Shown here one piece after another: positions 11,333-24,431 of a DNA stretch of 64,000 nt (its first letter is position 1; each line of letters begins with the position of its first letter). Origin of the DNA: Trichoplax sp. H2 (Eukaryota; Placozoa; Uniplacotomia; Trichoplacea); assembly GCA_003344405.1 (NCBI GenBank), contig NOWV01000180.1, forward strand, positions 96,531 through 160,530, read 5' to 3'. Below the pieces are notes generated by a model. The model was given only the letters and a program-made list of their open reading frames with translations, was not told the origin of the DNA and ran no database searches. The translations under genes and the position numbers were made by a program.

Positions 11333-14300
11333 GATTTTTCTTGTGTGGTAATATCAATGCAATCAATAAATTCTACTTGACTTTTAGAATTGATTCTTTC
11401 TGTCTTACACGATTGAAAATTTTTTCTTTAATAGTCTATCAATTTGTATAATCAAGACAAAATAATCATAATGATCAATGCTTAAAGGCATTGACTACTT
11501 GTTTAATCAATTGAAATACTGAACCCCATAAATTAATCATTAATTTAGTGTAGCTAAAATGAATTAGCTGATCAATACGGGGGGACAAGAAGCGAGAGAA
11601 CTGGATGGCTTAGTGGCCAATCTTGTCGGTAGTATTATTCCCTAGTAAAAGATGAAAGAAAAATCAACAAGCGAAATGATTTCATTCGTAAACACAACAT
11701 TGACTATGTAAAAAAGAGAAGAAAAGAGAGAGAAAATAGGCCAACTTTCAATATATGAATTAATCCAGATCGGAAAAAAAAAAAAATAGACTGATCGAGT
11801 CAGAACTCATGACAACATTATGGCTATCCTCAATTCAAAGTAGTTCAACATAAATCCACGACTGATTTAAACTCGTGAATTGGAAATTGAAATTACTTTT
11901 AATGATCTGTCGACGATGGTAGTTGAATGTTAGCGATAATAGGTCGGTGAAATAGCAGATATTGACTATCAGGTTGGGCAGGGGAAAAGCGAAGGAGGAA
12001 TGAAATGAACGTATTATGACTGATGATTTCTTCTATAACCACTGACTTTCATTGAATATTCATGCAAAAATAAAACCTTAATACAATCAATATGTTGATG
12101 ACTTCTTTAAATGCTAATCAAATCCAACTTCTGTTATGTTTTATTCGTACATCATTTCCAAATCAGACTATTGTCGGCTAGCATTCAAATTTACTCAACT
12201 ATTATTATCTTTCAACTTCGTTTAAATAGGCAGCAACAATGGTGGGTGTTATTGATCAACCCGACTTAAGATCCAGCCTTTTATTTCCGTTGATAGTGAC
12301 AGCATGACTTCCTTTTGAATTAAAATTGCCAACATGTATTGACAAAAATAGAATAACATACTGTCCTATTCTCATAGTGAATAGTTAGAAAATGAAATAA
12401 AATTTTGGGGATTGATTTAAGCGCCTTGGTAAATATTCTTTCGAGTCGAGATTAAATTTTGATCAGGCCATGTTGCGAAAGTATTTTCCACTAAAATCTA
12501 TAAACTCTTACTTATATTGCCGTATATGATGATGAGTAGTTTCTATCTTATTGATGGAATATGGTCAACTATCCATGATCGATTGTAGAATTTTCTCTTC
12601 TATTGAAATAGACAACGAGTCAAAGGAAAAAACAAGTAAACTAGAATAAAAGTATAGAATAAGGTTAATGTTAGCAACAGAAGAATACATCATGATAGTG
12701 CAATATAAAGGATCACCATGTAATTTGATATCATGTTGATCAATTCAATGCGTTACTTGACGACTATAGACGGCGAACTGTGAATTTCTTTCTATTCATG
12801 TTGAATTTCTATGACTTGAATTGAGTTTTTCTACTTTCTTCCTCGTAAATTGATCTTTTTAACCTTAGTCAACGTCTATGCCCAAATAGAATGATTTATT
12901 CTAGGTGAGAAAAATATGGATGAAGAATAAACTACCGTAATCGATTGTCCTATTAAATTAACTATCCATTACAAATAAACATGGAACTATTCTGGTCGAA
13001 GTTATCCAATTTTCTACCCATTCATTCATTTGATGCTACTATAGATTTTATTGACAATGTCGGATAGTAACGAGAGATAAAATTTTACCTTGGAAGTCAG
13101 CTTAAATTATTCTAAAATTCATTTATGAATTCTTCTATGATTGGAGATTGTTACTACTAAATAGTTGATCGATGATTAAATATTCTAGCGTTCATTCTAA
13201 TATTTGGACACGGTTGAAACATATACAAAACCTTTGCTTCATAAAGGAAATAGTAATGTGGAAAATTGGACTATTTCAATTTTCTCATACACCTTTGAAA
13301 AAGTAATACAAAACTTGTGCTTCATATTAGGAAAATATCAATGTGAAAAATAAAAAGTCGAATATTTAAACTTCTTATACACTACTGAAAAAGAATATAA
13401 AACTTCTAGACAATACTAGCAATGATAGAAGTCTCTGGACGATAATAATTCATTGAGGGTGCGGTACATAAAAGATGCAGATCAAGTAGATAATTTTAAT
13501 CAAATATTTGCAGGATTAAACAATTATAGGCAATAAAATCTTTCCATTCCAATTCAAGCTTAAATTGCACTTTATAATACTAAAGGTTGTAGAATAAATA
13601 AGTGAAATTAGACCGATTTTCAATCGATTTTCTCTTCCGATTTTTAACGTCTAGCCAATATATTATGTTGGTTATTGTTGAACGGAAGGAGAATTCATTT
13701 AGAATTCATTTAGCGGTAAAATGTTTTCCTTCCGATTCTCATTGGATTGTACAATATCTAGGATAGGGTTAAGTGAAAGATTAAAAAATTATTGATGAAA
13801 TTGGATCGAGTTTATCAACTCTTTTCCTTATAATTCAGACTCTTAGACTGCAATATTTCGCTTATTTCCTAAATGCAAAGTAGCATCAACGATTTCTCAT
13901 AGGTTTATCCTAGAAAGAAAATAAATAGAATACAATAGATCCTTTCATTACCAAAGACATGCAGATATTGATATCATTGAATAGAAAGGATGAGAAGGAA
14001 TAGCATAGTATTACATCACTTCGATCTACTATAAATTAAATATTATGAGAATTTTCAATGATAGGCAATCGCTGATAGTGATACCCCCATTTTTATTGCT
14101 AGGAAATAATCGATAACTGATGGCTAATAATAATAATAACATTTTATTACTAGGAAATAACTAAATGATGATAAACTTTATTCTTTTATTGCAAGTTACA
14201 AATAGATTGATGGTAGCTGAATGGATTAATGCATAGTAGACATTGATTTTTTACCATAGCCTCGTTGGCTATATTAATTCCTCAATGATCATCAAAACAG

Positions 14301-16008
14301 GAAACAAAATAGACGATACTCATCGTGGAAGCTCGATTAATTCATCTATAGTATACCAATTGCTGATATCATTACCATTTTTCTAGGCTACGGTATTATT
14401 CCCTATAAATAGGAATAAATCAAAATAAAAATGATCCACTAATCGCATTATAATTAATTTACCCTTATAGTGCTCAAATTGGCACTGTATCGCATTATGA
14501 TGTAAATTAATGTTATACCTTTTCTTGACTATAGTACTAGCTGAACAAAGTAAGAATACTCTCTAATTCACATAGTATTCCTAAAGTCAATACATGATTG
14601 TCCATGATTGATTTCAATTTGTGCAATTAAATCAAGAATAGAATCAATTCTCTATTTAGGTCTATTTCTTTCGATATACCATACCGATCAAATAATAGTC
14701 TGATTTCTACCAATTCAATAATGATGACATGATGACTTTTCATGATGAGTTTATACTCTAGGGATGATCCAGATGGTTTCATATCATTGAATAGCATTTC
14801 TATTTCTGTTAATGTCTTAATCAATAAATGAAATTATTGTATTTATTTTCTCTAGATAACATAAATTTTTTAAAATAAGTACTCATACTTCTATTTATTC
14901 TGAAGAATGGAAATAATGCTCGCATTTGTTATGTTTATCATCGGCTTAGTCAATAATATTTTTAAAATTGTCTGCAAGGTAATAATCAAGAAGTAGTATT
15001 AACAATAAATGCTTAAAGAATCCAAATTTCTCTCCCTTATCACACTTGATTTCCAAATAATATCGGATAATACCGCAAAATACTCCTAGTTATTAATATT
15101 ACATATACTTCATTCGATCTTGATAATTACTATTGGTTATTAAATTATTTTTACCATCATGTCTCTGCATATTCTTTGTTATTTGTAGATATATCTTTCG
15201 TTTTTATATTATTTTAATGCTAACTTTAATATCCATAATACTACAGATGCATTAATAACCAAATCTTCGTTCTTCAATTTCTTTAAAAAATAATATCAGG
15301 TAATGCCATAGATACTCCTAATAGGTAGTATTAACGCTTAAGAATCTTTCTTAAACGGTGGCCATTCTAAACTTAATAAATTTCATTTGGTCGTTATTTG
15401 ATGGGATTATACATAACTGTATCTTTTTGGTATTTTATTATTATGATGCTAACTTACTGTAAGTATCCTACATATCAAATTATTATTAATTTCAAGAGAA
15501 AATGACTTTAAAAGTTACATAATTGTATCTCCTAATAGCTATAATTATAAATTCTTTCATATGAACTACAGAGGTTGGCTACAACAAGATATTTATTTAA
15601 TAACTAGCATAAAAAAACATCCGTTTAAAGAATGAGATACTAACATAAAACATTATCTGATTGGATCTAGATGATGTAAAATCATATAATTCAATCTGCT
15701 GCAACTGTCTGTATAAGGTTATAGTATATAACAATAATGCTATACACAAAAGGTTATAGCTATAAAATATTCCCGACAGGTTATTTTTATAAATATTTAT
15801 GCCATTAAATAAAAGTACTTTGCGTAAACGTAGCAAAAGCAGCCATTCAATTATATAAAAGTAGAAATAGTAAGAGAGCGATTGTATGGACATTTCATAA
15901 TACCGGTCCTACAATGCAAATGGAGATGAAATAAATAACTTTCAGAATCTAAGTAACTATAAATTATTGTAAAAACTTAACTATAGGGCTATTAGTTGGA
16001 CCATATTA
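11333..16008. other. Long intergenic stretch, no supported gene
   Basis: About 4.7 kb of AT-rich DNA upstream of the orphan gene. The ORFs at 14627-14824 and 15597-15893 (minus) are hydrophobic or low-complexity, lack family similarity and are at chance length. No tandem array or RNA gene was recognised. Confidence 0.6.
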
Positions 16009-16103
16009 CTATGAAATGGCCGTCGCTTTCTTTATCATTCTCTGATCGAGCTGCTGTTGCACTTTCATCAAATTTACGAAGAGTAAATCATTCCGTTCTT
16101 GAA
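16009..16103 (-). CDS. Possible terminal exon of an unrecognised minus-strand gene
   Basis: A splice acceptor (TTAACAG) is followed by an open frame of 30 codons ending in TAG. It reads QERNDLLFVNLMKVQQQ, then LDQRMIKKATAIS, with amphipathic coiled-coil-like spacing and codon use more like exon than flank. No upstream exon could be assigned confidently between here and the capping-enzyme gene, so this may be chance or a gene fragment. Confidence 0.2.
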
Positions 16104-17601
16104 CTGTTAACACTTACTGGTAGTAAGTTAGTAATATAAATGCATTCTCTATTATACTAGATGGAGATCCTAAATTAAAGACAATTTTAAATGTAGTTCA
16201 ACATCACTACAGTGCTTACTCCTGGTATGAGAGTTCAATTTATGATCTACGATACGTAATGCTTAATATTTGGAATAGTAACCTACTATGCCGCAAAGAT
16301 ATGCTAAACTATTGTGCCTGTAACTAAATACAAACCTTACTATAATTAGGAAAATTTCATATCATGGTGTAAATATAAAATAGTATAGACAGAATACAGT
16401 CTTAATAATACTCATATAACGAGATCGCTATAAAATCTACTCCATAGGTGAAGAAATCATTTAATTTTCAGGTTACAACAGATTTGTATACGTAGTTCGC
16501 ATTTGTATTATCCAAATGTTGTAGCGACTTTTATATATACATCAAATGGCGTGGAGATATAATACTTGAATGATCGAATGCAACTTAAAAAAATTGGCGT
16601 TAATAACAATAATATTAATAATCAAATTTAAAGCTATCGTAGTGCTGTATATCTATTTATCGAAACGGACGTAAAAAAAATTAATGATATCTACAGTAAG
16701 AATAAGTAATTATAAACCATTTGTGTAATGGAACATTAAAGATCAGTATTCAACGAGTTACAATGTCGTATTGTGACAAATAAGAAATAAATACCTTAAT
16801 TAACATGACATACTAATAAGATTCTTCACACACAGAAAATACCCTTCATTAAGCAGAAATAAATTGAAGGTATCAAATCAACTGTTCCGTCTGTAATCTA
16901 TTTAAATAACAGCGTAAAAACGAAATATTTGTATAGTTGTGTCTACATAAATTATTGCATAATGAGGCCGTCTAGCTGTCTTGAAGGTGACATCTACCCA
17001 TGACGTTTGTTCTCTATTGCGATAATAGATCAACAGGAAGCAGAAATAATATAAAACAACATTATCATTTACACTTTTCCATCATAATGTAACAACTACG
17101 TTCAACATGACGTCAATTTTTAAACCAATTTCCTCACAATGTACCCAATCAAACTAACGCTGTTATGATACGTCATGTGAAATATCAGTTTGCTATCTCT
17201 GTTATAATGCAGTAGAAGTATTTCCTTTCATAAATACATACATAACGAAAGATTAATAAGATATACATGTACTGTACGTACAAAAAACAACAATGCCAGT
17301 TAATACGGTGTAATCATCCTAATGGGTACTAGTAGCTTAATAGTAAAATTGATCAAGTATTCATTTAATGTAATTAAATTTAAACATTTTTTCCTGCAGA
17401 AATTCGGCTACATTGTAAACAACACAGTTTAAAAGTTAATATGTAGGTACAGTTGTAAAAGTGGTCTGATCTGTAATTTATTCATTGAAATAATATTAAT
17501 TTACGATTATTCTATCATACGAGTACTACATCAGAAATTCGCATTAGCTGTTTACAATTAAGCTACGTCATTCACTTTAGGTTTAATATTGATCAATAAA
17601 G
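16104..17601. other. Intergenic, 3' flank of capping enzyme gene
   Basis: AT-rich, no recognised gene. It contains the likely 3' UTR of the capping enzyme on its right side. Confidence 0.5.
17477..17482 (-). terminator. Likely poly(A) signal of the capping enzyme gene
   Basis: AATAAA on the minus strand, about 120 bp past the stop codon at 17602. Typical position for an animal polyadenylation signal. Confidence 0.4.
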
Positions 17602-20600
17602 TTAAGTAGAACTCTTAAACTTTCTCGCTTGCTGAGCTTGCAGGTTTGATGTGGAATGACCCTCATTACTACTATATGAACCCGAGTCTCGTCTTGACAT
17701 AGTCTTACTTTGTGTTTTTTTAAGTTTTTCAATCAGTTCTGGAGGTAATGCACGCTTTTCAACAACATAGTATAAGGTATCTTTGGTGATTGGCATTAAT
17801 ATACTATTACAAACAGCTATAAAAATAAAATATACCAACAATATCAATTATATTGCTTTCTACTGGATAATATCATTCTATCTGTACGCGCATATAAAGA
17901 TCGTTTACCTATAAATGTACTGTGAGCATTAGGGAAGGCTTTATCTTCACGAATTCTGAGAATTTTCCAAGTTCTAGTTTTGCCATCTAAACAACATTCC
18001 ACAATTTTACTATCGAATTTATTTAGGCCTTTACCCTATAAAATTTAAGGGCAATTAAGCGAAAATTAAAATTTTTATAATGTAGCACCAAATACGACCT
18101 GCATTAGAAAGAAGCCAGACCATTAAAAATAATATATATATAATATCTAGCTATAGTAGCATGTCAGTCACTAGTCTTACTGGAATAGTTGCTACATGAC
18201 GTTGTGAATTGCCATAGCCAACATGTAAACGCGCTTCTTTCGTAGGAAGGCAACTATAAGCAGTGAAGTCACAACAAATTTCACACATTTTACGCGTATA
18301 AAATATATATATATTTTACGTAAGGTTTGTCTTGTAGATAAACTGAGAATAGGAAACGAAATTACTTTGCCTATATTACCCGTGTTTTTCAACTTTTACA
18401 AGATGGAGTTTGAAGTCTACAGTATTTAATTCAGCAGGCTTCCATTTAAGCACAGTGTCGCACCTCCCTGGTATATACGGCTGTAAGAAAAAAGCGTTTT
18501 CAATATTGCGTTACACTGCTATAAAGTTATATGAAAACAATTGTATCTGCTTACTTCGTCTTCCGGAGAAAATATTAAACCGTCTGTCTCATGAAATACC
18601 TTTTTTGTAAAGGTATCGAGGACCTGAACCGAAATTAAAAGTTAATAAATGTTCATTTCAATTTAAGAATGGCGACTATAATAGACAAACAGGCTTACAT
18701 ATCTAGCATCTTTAGCATCAAAGAACTGCTTATTTCTGACACTAAATGTTTCCTTAGTTTTATCTATAATTCCACGAGCAGCCTGTAGTAACGAAAGAGA
18801 AATTATGAAGCAATGATGATATATACGTATAGGCAACAAAATATACGCGTATGAGTATATAAAATGTGGTTCATTAACAAGATAGTACGATAGGCTAATA
18901 AGAAAATATTTTCTTACTGCTTGATTTCGAGGACTAATAATTTCTTTCTCTATGATTGCCATGCGTTCTGATTGTTTTTTATTACCAACATTTTCATCCT
19001 TGAAACATACACATTACGCAAGAAACAACTTTAATTCATGGTAAAACGGTTTTAATTTTTTGAATTAAAATATTATTCAAAAACTGTTAATATGGTCTAC
19101 CTCGAAGCAAATGATATCATATATTAGATAACGGGGATAATATTGATCTCCATTTGGAGTGGAAACTTTATCGATGACCATCTCACCATCTAATAGGGTA
19201 TTTTCGATATGGCTATTCAGATCAGATCCGCGAGGAAATTTTAAGTGAGGTATCTTGAATATGGAATTGTTTCGGTCGATCATGTAGATTTCATCATTTT
19301 TATGTATTAACATCATATAACTAGGGAAATTTTTAACAAAAAATAATTAGATGGAGTAACCCGCCAGTTAGCTATGCAACATTTGAGCTTAACTCTTACC
19401 GAACACCATCTGCCTTCCAGCTTACTCGATACCTTCTGTCTCTTAGTAATGTAATGTTATTATAAGTTAAAGATACCGGCTGGCTACCGGGAAATCCTCC
19501 CCTATAAATTATACATGCAACGATGTTAGTTTTTACTATGCGAAATAGTAAAGCATAACAACAGCTTTTTTAACATACTCCATCCATCCACATTTCTCTT
19601 GACAAAGTTCTTGTAAATCAGACAATGATTGATCACGGACAGGCACTGGCCCTCTGACTCCTTCCATAAATTTAGGATCCTATTGTAGAGTTACTAAGTT
19701 ATCTATACGTATTTTATATCACATTGACTATAGGTATTGATCATGATAGCAAACTTGTGTTCTTATTCGATAATTTTACCGAAAAAGCGCAAATAGTAAT
19801 AAAGACTAACCAAGATTAAATGCTCGTTACGCTTCCTCTTTTTTCGAGAAGATACAATCTCTTCGTCACTATGTGGATCCTCGTTGCACCATTCAGGCAA
19901 TTCAGGTGTTGATATATAATCAAAGTCGCCATTTGGATCATACCGTTGCGCCAATTCTTTCATGTAATAACCTTTGTATATACCAGGAGATCGAGCCTTT
20001 TAAAAATGATTACAGTAAACTAATTAGATAGAAGACACTCTTGGGGGATATTAATATCGAAATTTATAAAATATTTATGAATGGTACAAGCACATTGCAT
20101 GATAGCTATTTACTATAATATGTATGCATATATATGTATACATTAGAGCCGGCTATAAAATATTTAAATAATAGGTAAAATGTATGCTTACACTGGCGAA
20201 TTCGCGTAAAGCGGCTTGGACACTAATGAAAGAATAATAATCCAATGTTGAGTATACGGCAGATTTAATAATTTAGGTATGTCAATAGGTCAGATACAAG
20301 AGAGTCTATGTACAGTACTTAAATGATATGTAAGGTACAATGTAAAGATTTGAGTATATAAGCAATAATAGAATGAGAAAAGCTTGAAGGTGTATAATAC
20401 TATTGCACTGAAATTAACACCTAGTAAATACTTTGTACCGAACTTACAACATTATTATTATCACACTGCTTTTATGTTAACGTTGAACTAGTTAGAATGC
20501 GTCTTCCTAAAGGGTAATACCACTTGCGTAATTGTAATCATTTATGAGCAGCATACCTCCAGTCTTCTTTTTCTATCAGATAACAACATATTAAGAATCC

Positions 20601-21901
20601 TGTTCTATTGAATCCATGGGTACAGTGGATACCTTGAGGTGATAAAAAATAAACTCTAAAGTGTGGACTATTATAAATTATAAACTATTGGAATATCAAC
20701 AAATGAATAAATTGAAACGAATTGTAATTATTTTAAGGATGTTATGAAATTATAGATTTACTATTAGTAGTGTAGAACTATAATCCATCTACAGTACTAT
20801 CAGATAGATGAAAAATGGAAATAATTTTGACATTGATTAAGATCGAATCATAACCGTGATACAAAAGCTGACTATAATTACGCATGACATGCTATCTGGT
20901 CTTCAATCTCACCAATTACGCTATTAGGATTATTTTGAATAAATTTCATGCATATTTCGATGAAAAGTGTGCATTGGTCAGGAGAAGGAACCTCACCATG
21001 ACTAGTGGAATAAATATTTAAAAAAGTTTAGCAAACAAGTTGTAATTAAAGAGATAGCATGACTATCATCAGTGTGTAGGTAAGCCAACTGATTGGATTA
21101 TTAAAGTACAACTTTTAGTAGCAGTTTATGCTTCATTTTATTGTGGTAACGCGTTACTTCATGACCGTTAAATGTGAATTAGTTAGGCATAATTACAACA
21201 ATTTACCCTTTTAATCTTAATTTTAAGTAACCAGCATTATTGGATTCTACTTCACTTTTACTATAAAAGCGATCAGTGTTGGTTAAGTCAATGATCAATC
21301 CCAAATTGATCTATAATCATGGGGTAGAAGAATAAAAATATTAATTTATAGACATGATTTGATACATTCGCATAGTTGTCTACTTTGATATGCAATGAAG
21401 TTAATAAACTGGTGTTCAATTAATGTAGTTGGTATGTCTTATTTCACTCTATAACGTTGTATTAACAGTAAAATTATGCAGTATCGAAGTTGTAGATGAT
21501 ATTTAAGATTTTACTGTAGTATACTTTAAGATAACAGTCTACGTCATATTCCTACATTCAAAAATAGATTCAAGTAAAATTTTAAAATTCTAGCTAACCT
21601 TGTATGCGTTAGTAAATTGAAAGAGCATATTGATATCGAATCGATCCTCAATAGGAATTTGGTCGTTGTATCTACTATCCAGAGGTACTTTAAAAGGTAA
21701 AAATTTGCCTATAATATGCAAAGACAACAAAGAATGGGGAATCGCAAACATTGAGCATTTAGCATGGCTGCAGCAAGGATAAATTGTTGTTTTAACTTGG
21801 CTGTTGAAGATATTGTACGAACCTGCAACGACGTTTCCACGACGTGGGCATTTCAACCATCTCGGTGGTATCGGTAGTGAAAACTTGTCAGAAGTAGACA
21901 T
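17602..21901 (-). CDS. RNGTT: Bifunctional mRNA capping enzyme (RNA triphosphatase-guanylyltransferase), 17 exons, 615 aa
   Basis: Nuclear enzyme that removes the 5' gamma-phosphate from nascent pol II transcripts and adds GMP to make the cap. Exons, high to low: 21901-21823, 21708-21599, 21310-21207, 21001-20913, 20632-20557, 20222-20192, 19996-19811, 19679-19579, 19501-19400, 19320-19101, 18998-18918, 18782-18699, 18623-18555, 18480-18380, 18253-18181, 18035-17909, 17816-17602 (616 codons with stop). N-terminal cysteine-phosphatase domain: [11 protein letters not shown], then active site [10 protein letters not shown] with Cys131 and Arg137. C-terminal guanylyltransferase: nucleotidyl-lysine motif WKADG (Lys288), [32 protein letters not shown], and an OB-fold end. 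Human protein is 597 aa. The first intron (114 nt) keeps the frame open if retained, adding 38 residues absent from the family; removal restores VAGKFLPFK. Exon 6 is only 31 nt. The C-terminal tail is Ser/Arg/Lys-rich and lineage-specific. Head-to-head with SMNDC1. Confidence 0.95.
21709..21822 (-). other. In-frame, stop-free first intron of the capping enzyme
   Basis: GT...AG intron of 114 nt (38 codons) with no stop in the coding frame, between VAG and KFLPF. Aligning to the family shows the 38 residues are extra, so it is normally an intron. Retention would give a longer protein without a frameshift (exitron-like). Confidence 0.75.
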
Positions 21902-22305
21902 TTTTGTTGTTCTCTCTTATTCAATGCTTGTTACTACAACCATAATATTGACGATATAATAGTGTTGCAATCTAGATTTAACAACAAACGCAAAACCATT
22001 GTACAAGTTAAGATATTGTTCTTCTTATTGGCGTCGAGAATGACATCTACAATCAACGCTTTGCAAATTGTATCATTGCATCCATGTATGTACATCCTAT
22101 TATAAGACATGTAGTAGTAAGTGCAGCTGCTTACCAAAGATTAGTTGATTAATAAATGATCGTTCTTGCAAAGATCCAATACTCCGTAGTACATTCAATG
22201 CTGTGGAACTGCCTCACACTTGAGCAAAATGTTGTCGCAATGAATCAAAACAAGTCCAAGCACAACCAACCCCAGGTACAGATAAAGTCGGAGGTATTAC
22301 CCTAT
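21902..22305. promoter_or_regulatory. 5' flank of the capping enzyme gene
   Basis: Unique sequence between the capping-enzyme start codon and the duplicated GTAC-rich block. No exon recognised. Likely holds its promoter, inferred from position only. Confidence 0.35.
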
Positions 22306-24276
22306 CAATGCTTCAATCAATTTTCAAAGGGGGAAAGTCTAAATTGTAGAAGATAACTGATCTTCAGCAAGTTAATTTCATCCAAGAGACATAAGTAGGA
22401 TTTTTCTCACTGAAGGATTTTCCACTCGTCACGATAACCAGTGTCAATATCGCTTGCTGTGAGTGCCACTGAGTGGTGACCAATTGGTTAGCCTTGTTCT
22501 TTTTCCTAGGTCAGATTGCTTGATATGGTATCAAAACGAGTGTTATGAATGAGTATGCTGTCCTAGGCTTGCGTCACTCTCCTCGTCGTCTAGTGACTGG
22601 TCGTACTGAGTTTGCTCACATCAGAACAATCAAGAACCAGTGTCACAGTACTCATAGCTCATAGTACAGTACAGTACAGTAGTACTCTTTAGTGTATTGT
22701 ACTGTACTGTACAGTATACAGTACTGTAGACTGAGTACAGTACAGTACAGTACTGTACTGGTATGGGTTACTCGATGACTGTACTGTACTGTACAAGTTT
22801 ACAACTCGTCAACGGTACCGGTGTGGCGGTGTGTGAGTTTTATGCTTCCGCATTCGTACCGTACCGTACCGTGCCGAACCGCCACCGATAGCTGAATTCC
22901 AACGACTGGCGCCTTGTGTAATCCTAACATTCAATGTCATTCAGTACTGTACAGTGTACAGTACACAGTCAAAAGTCAAGAAGATGAGCATTAGGCCTGA
23001 CCTACTGTACTGTACAGTGTACAGTGTACAGTACAGTACAAATGGGAAGTAAAAAATGCTGGTCAAAAGTCAAGAAGATGAGCAATAGGCCTGACCTACA
23101 GTACAGTGCAATTGGCAAGTAAAACATGCAAGTAAGCACGATTGGCAAGTAAAAAATGCAAGTAAAAAGTCAAGAAGATGAGCAATAGCCCTGACCTACA
23201 GTACAATACTGTACAATATGGCCAGATCAGATGCTGACATGTTGTACTGTACTGTACTGTACTAGTAGTACAGTGTACAGTTTACAGTACTTGACCCGAT
23301 TGATTGACTGTAGAGACTAGAGACGGTAGAGGNNNNNNNNNNNNNNNNNNNNCAATGCTTCAATCAATTTTCAAAGGGGGAAAGTCCAAATTGTAGAAGA
23401 TAACTGATCTTCAGCAAGTTAATTTCATCCAAGAGACATAAGTAGGATTTTTCTCACTGAAGGATTTTCCACTCGTCACGATAACCAGTGTCAATATCGC
23501 TTGCTGTGAGTGGTGACCAATTGGTTAGCCTTGTTCGTTTTCCTAGGTCAGATTGCTTGACATGGTATCAAAACGAGTGTTATGAATGAGTATGCTGTCC
23601 TAGGCTTGCGTCACTCTCCTCGTCGTCTAGTGACTGGTCGTACTGAGTTTGCTCACATCAGAACAATCAAGAACCAGTGTCACAGTACTCATACCTCATA
23701 GTACAGTACTGTACTCTTTAGTGTATTGTACTGTACTGGTATGGGTTACTCGATGACTGTAGTGTACAGTACAAGTTTACAACTCGTCAACGGTACCGGT
23801 GTGGCGGTGTGTGAGTTTTATGCTTCCGCATTCGTACCGTACCGTACCGCGCCGGGCCGCCGATAGCTGAATTCCAACGACTGGCGCCTTGTGTCATCCT
23901 AACATTCAACGTCATTCAGTACAGTACACAGTCAAAAGTCAAGAAGATGAGCATTAGGCCTGACCTACAGTACAAATGGCAAGTAAAAAATACTGGTCAA
24001 AAGTCAAGAAGATGAGCAATAGGCCTGACCTACAGTACAGTGCAATTGGCAAGTAAAACATGCAAGTACAGTACAGTAAGCACAATTGGCAAGTAAAAAA
24101 TGCAAGTAAAAAGTCAAGAAGATGAGCAATAGCCCTGACCTACAGTACAATACTGTACAATATGGCCAGATCAGATGCTGACATGTTGTACTGTACCGTA
24201 CTGTACTGGTAGTACAGTGTACAGTTTACAGTACTTGACCCAATTGATTGACTGTAGAGACTAGAGACGGTAGAGG
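22306..24276. repeat. ~1 kb block present twice around a 20-N gap
   Basis: Copy 1 (22306-23332) and copy 2 (23353-24276) begin with the same CAATGCTTCAATC and end with the same GACGGTAGAGG. They are nearly identical except for scattered substitutions and the number of GTACA/CTGTA units (about 1027 versus 924 bp). The copies abut a 20-N gap on each side. Best read as two haplotypes placed in tandem by the assembler; a true tandem duplication is the alternative. Inside each copy a ~60-bp piece (AAGTCAAGAAGATGAGCA...) also recurs about three times. Confidence 0.85.
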
Positions 24277-24355
24277 TCGTCACACTGTACAGTACAGTGT
24301 ACAGTAGTCTGCAGTACTGTACATACTGTACTGTACAGTACAGTACAGTAGCCTG
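22640..24355. repeat. GTAC palindrome island between RNGTT and SMNDC1
   Basis: Dense runs of overlapping self-complementary units such as GTACTGTAC, CAGTACAGTAC and GTACCGTACC. They lie in the interval between two divergently transcribed genes. They can form many alternative hairpins, and copy number differs between the two copies of the block. Confidence 0.8.
23333..23352. other. Assembly gap (20 N)
   Basis: Twenty Ns between the two copies of the repeated block. Confidence 1.
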
Positions 24356-24431
24356 CAAAACTTACTGTTGTACAACTAGTACACTAATAAGGCAACAAAA
24401 CTGTTAACGCTCTCCAAGCTAACTAGAAAAA

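Noticed and set aside
15597-15893. 98-codon hydrophobic minus-strand ORF
   Set aside because: Tyr/Leu/Ile-rich translation of AT-rich DNA, no conserved motif.
16950-17040. Minus-strand open stretch reading QTSWVDVTFKTARRPHY
   Set aside because: Looked exon-like, but no supported splice partners and no family; too short to call.
21590-21901. 103-residue N-terminal capping-enzyme reading with a novel 38-residue insert
   Set aside because: The insert is exactly bounded by GT and AG and removal restores the family alignment, so it is taken as an intron.
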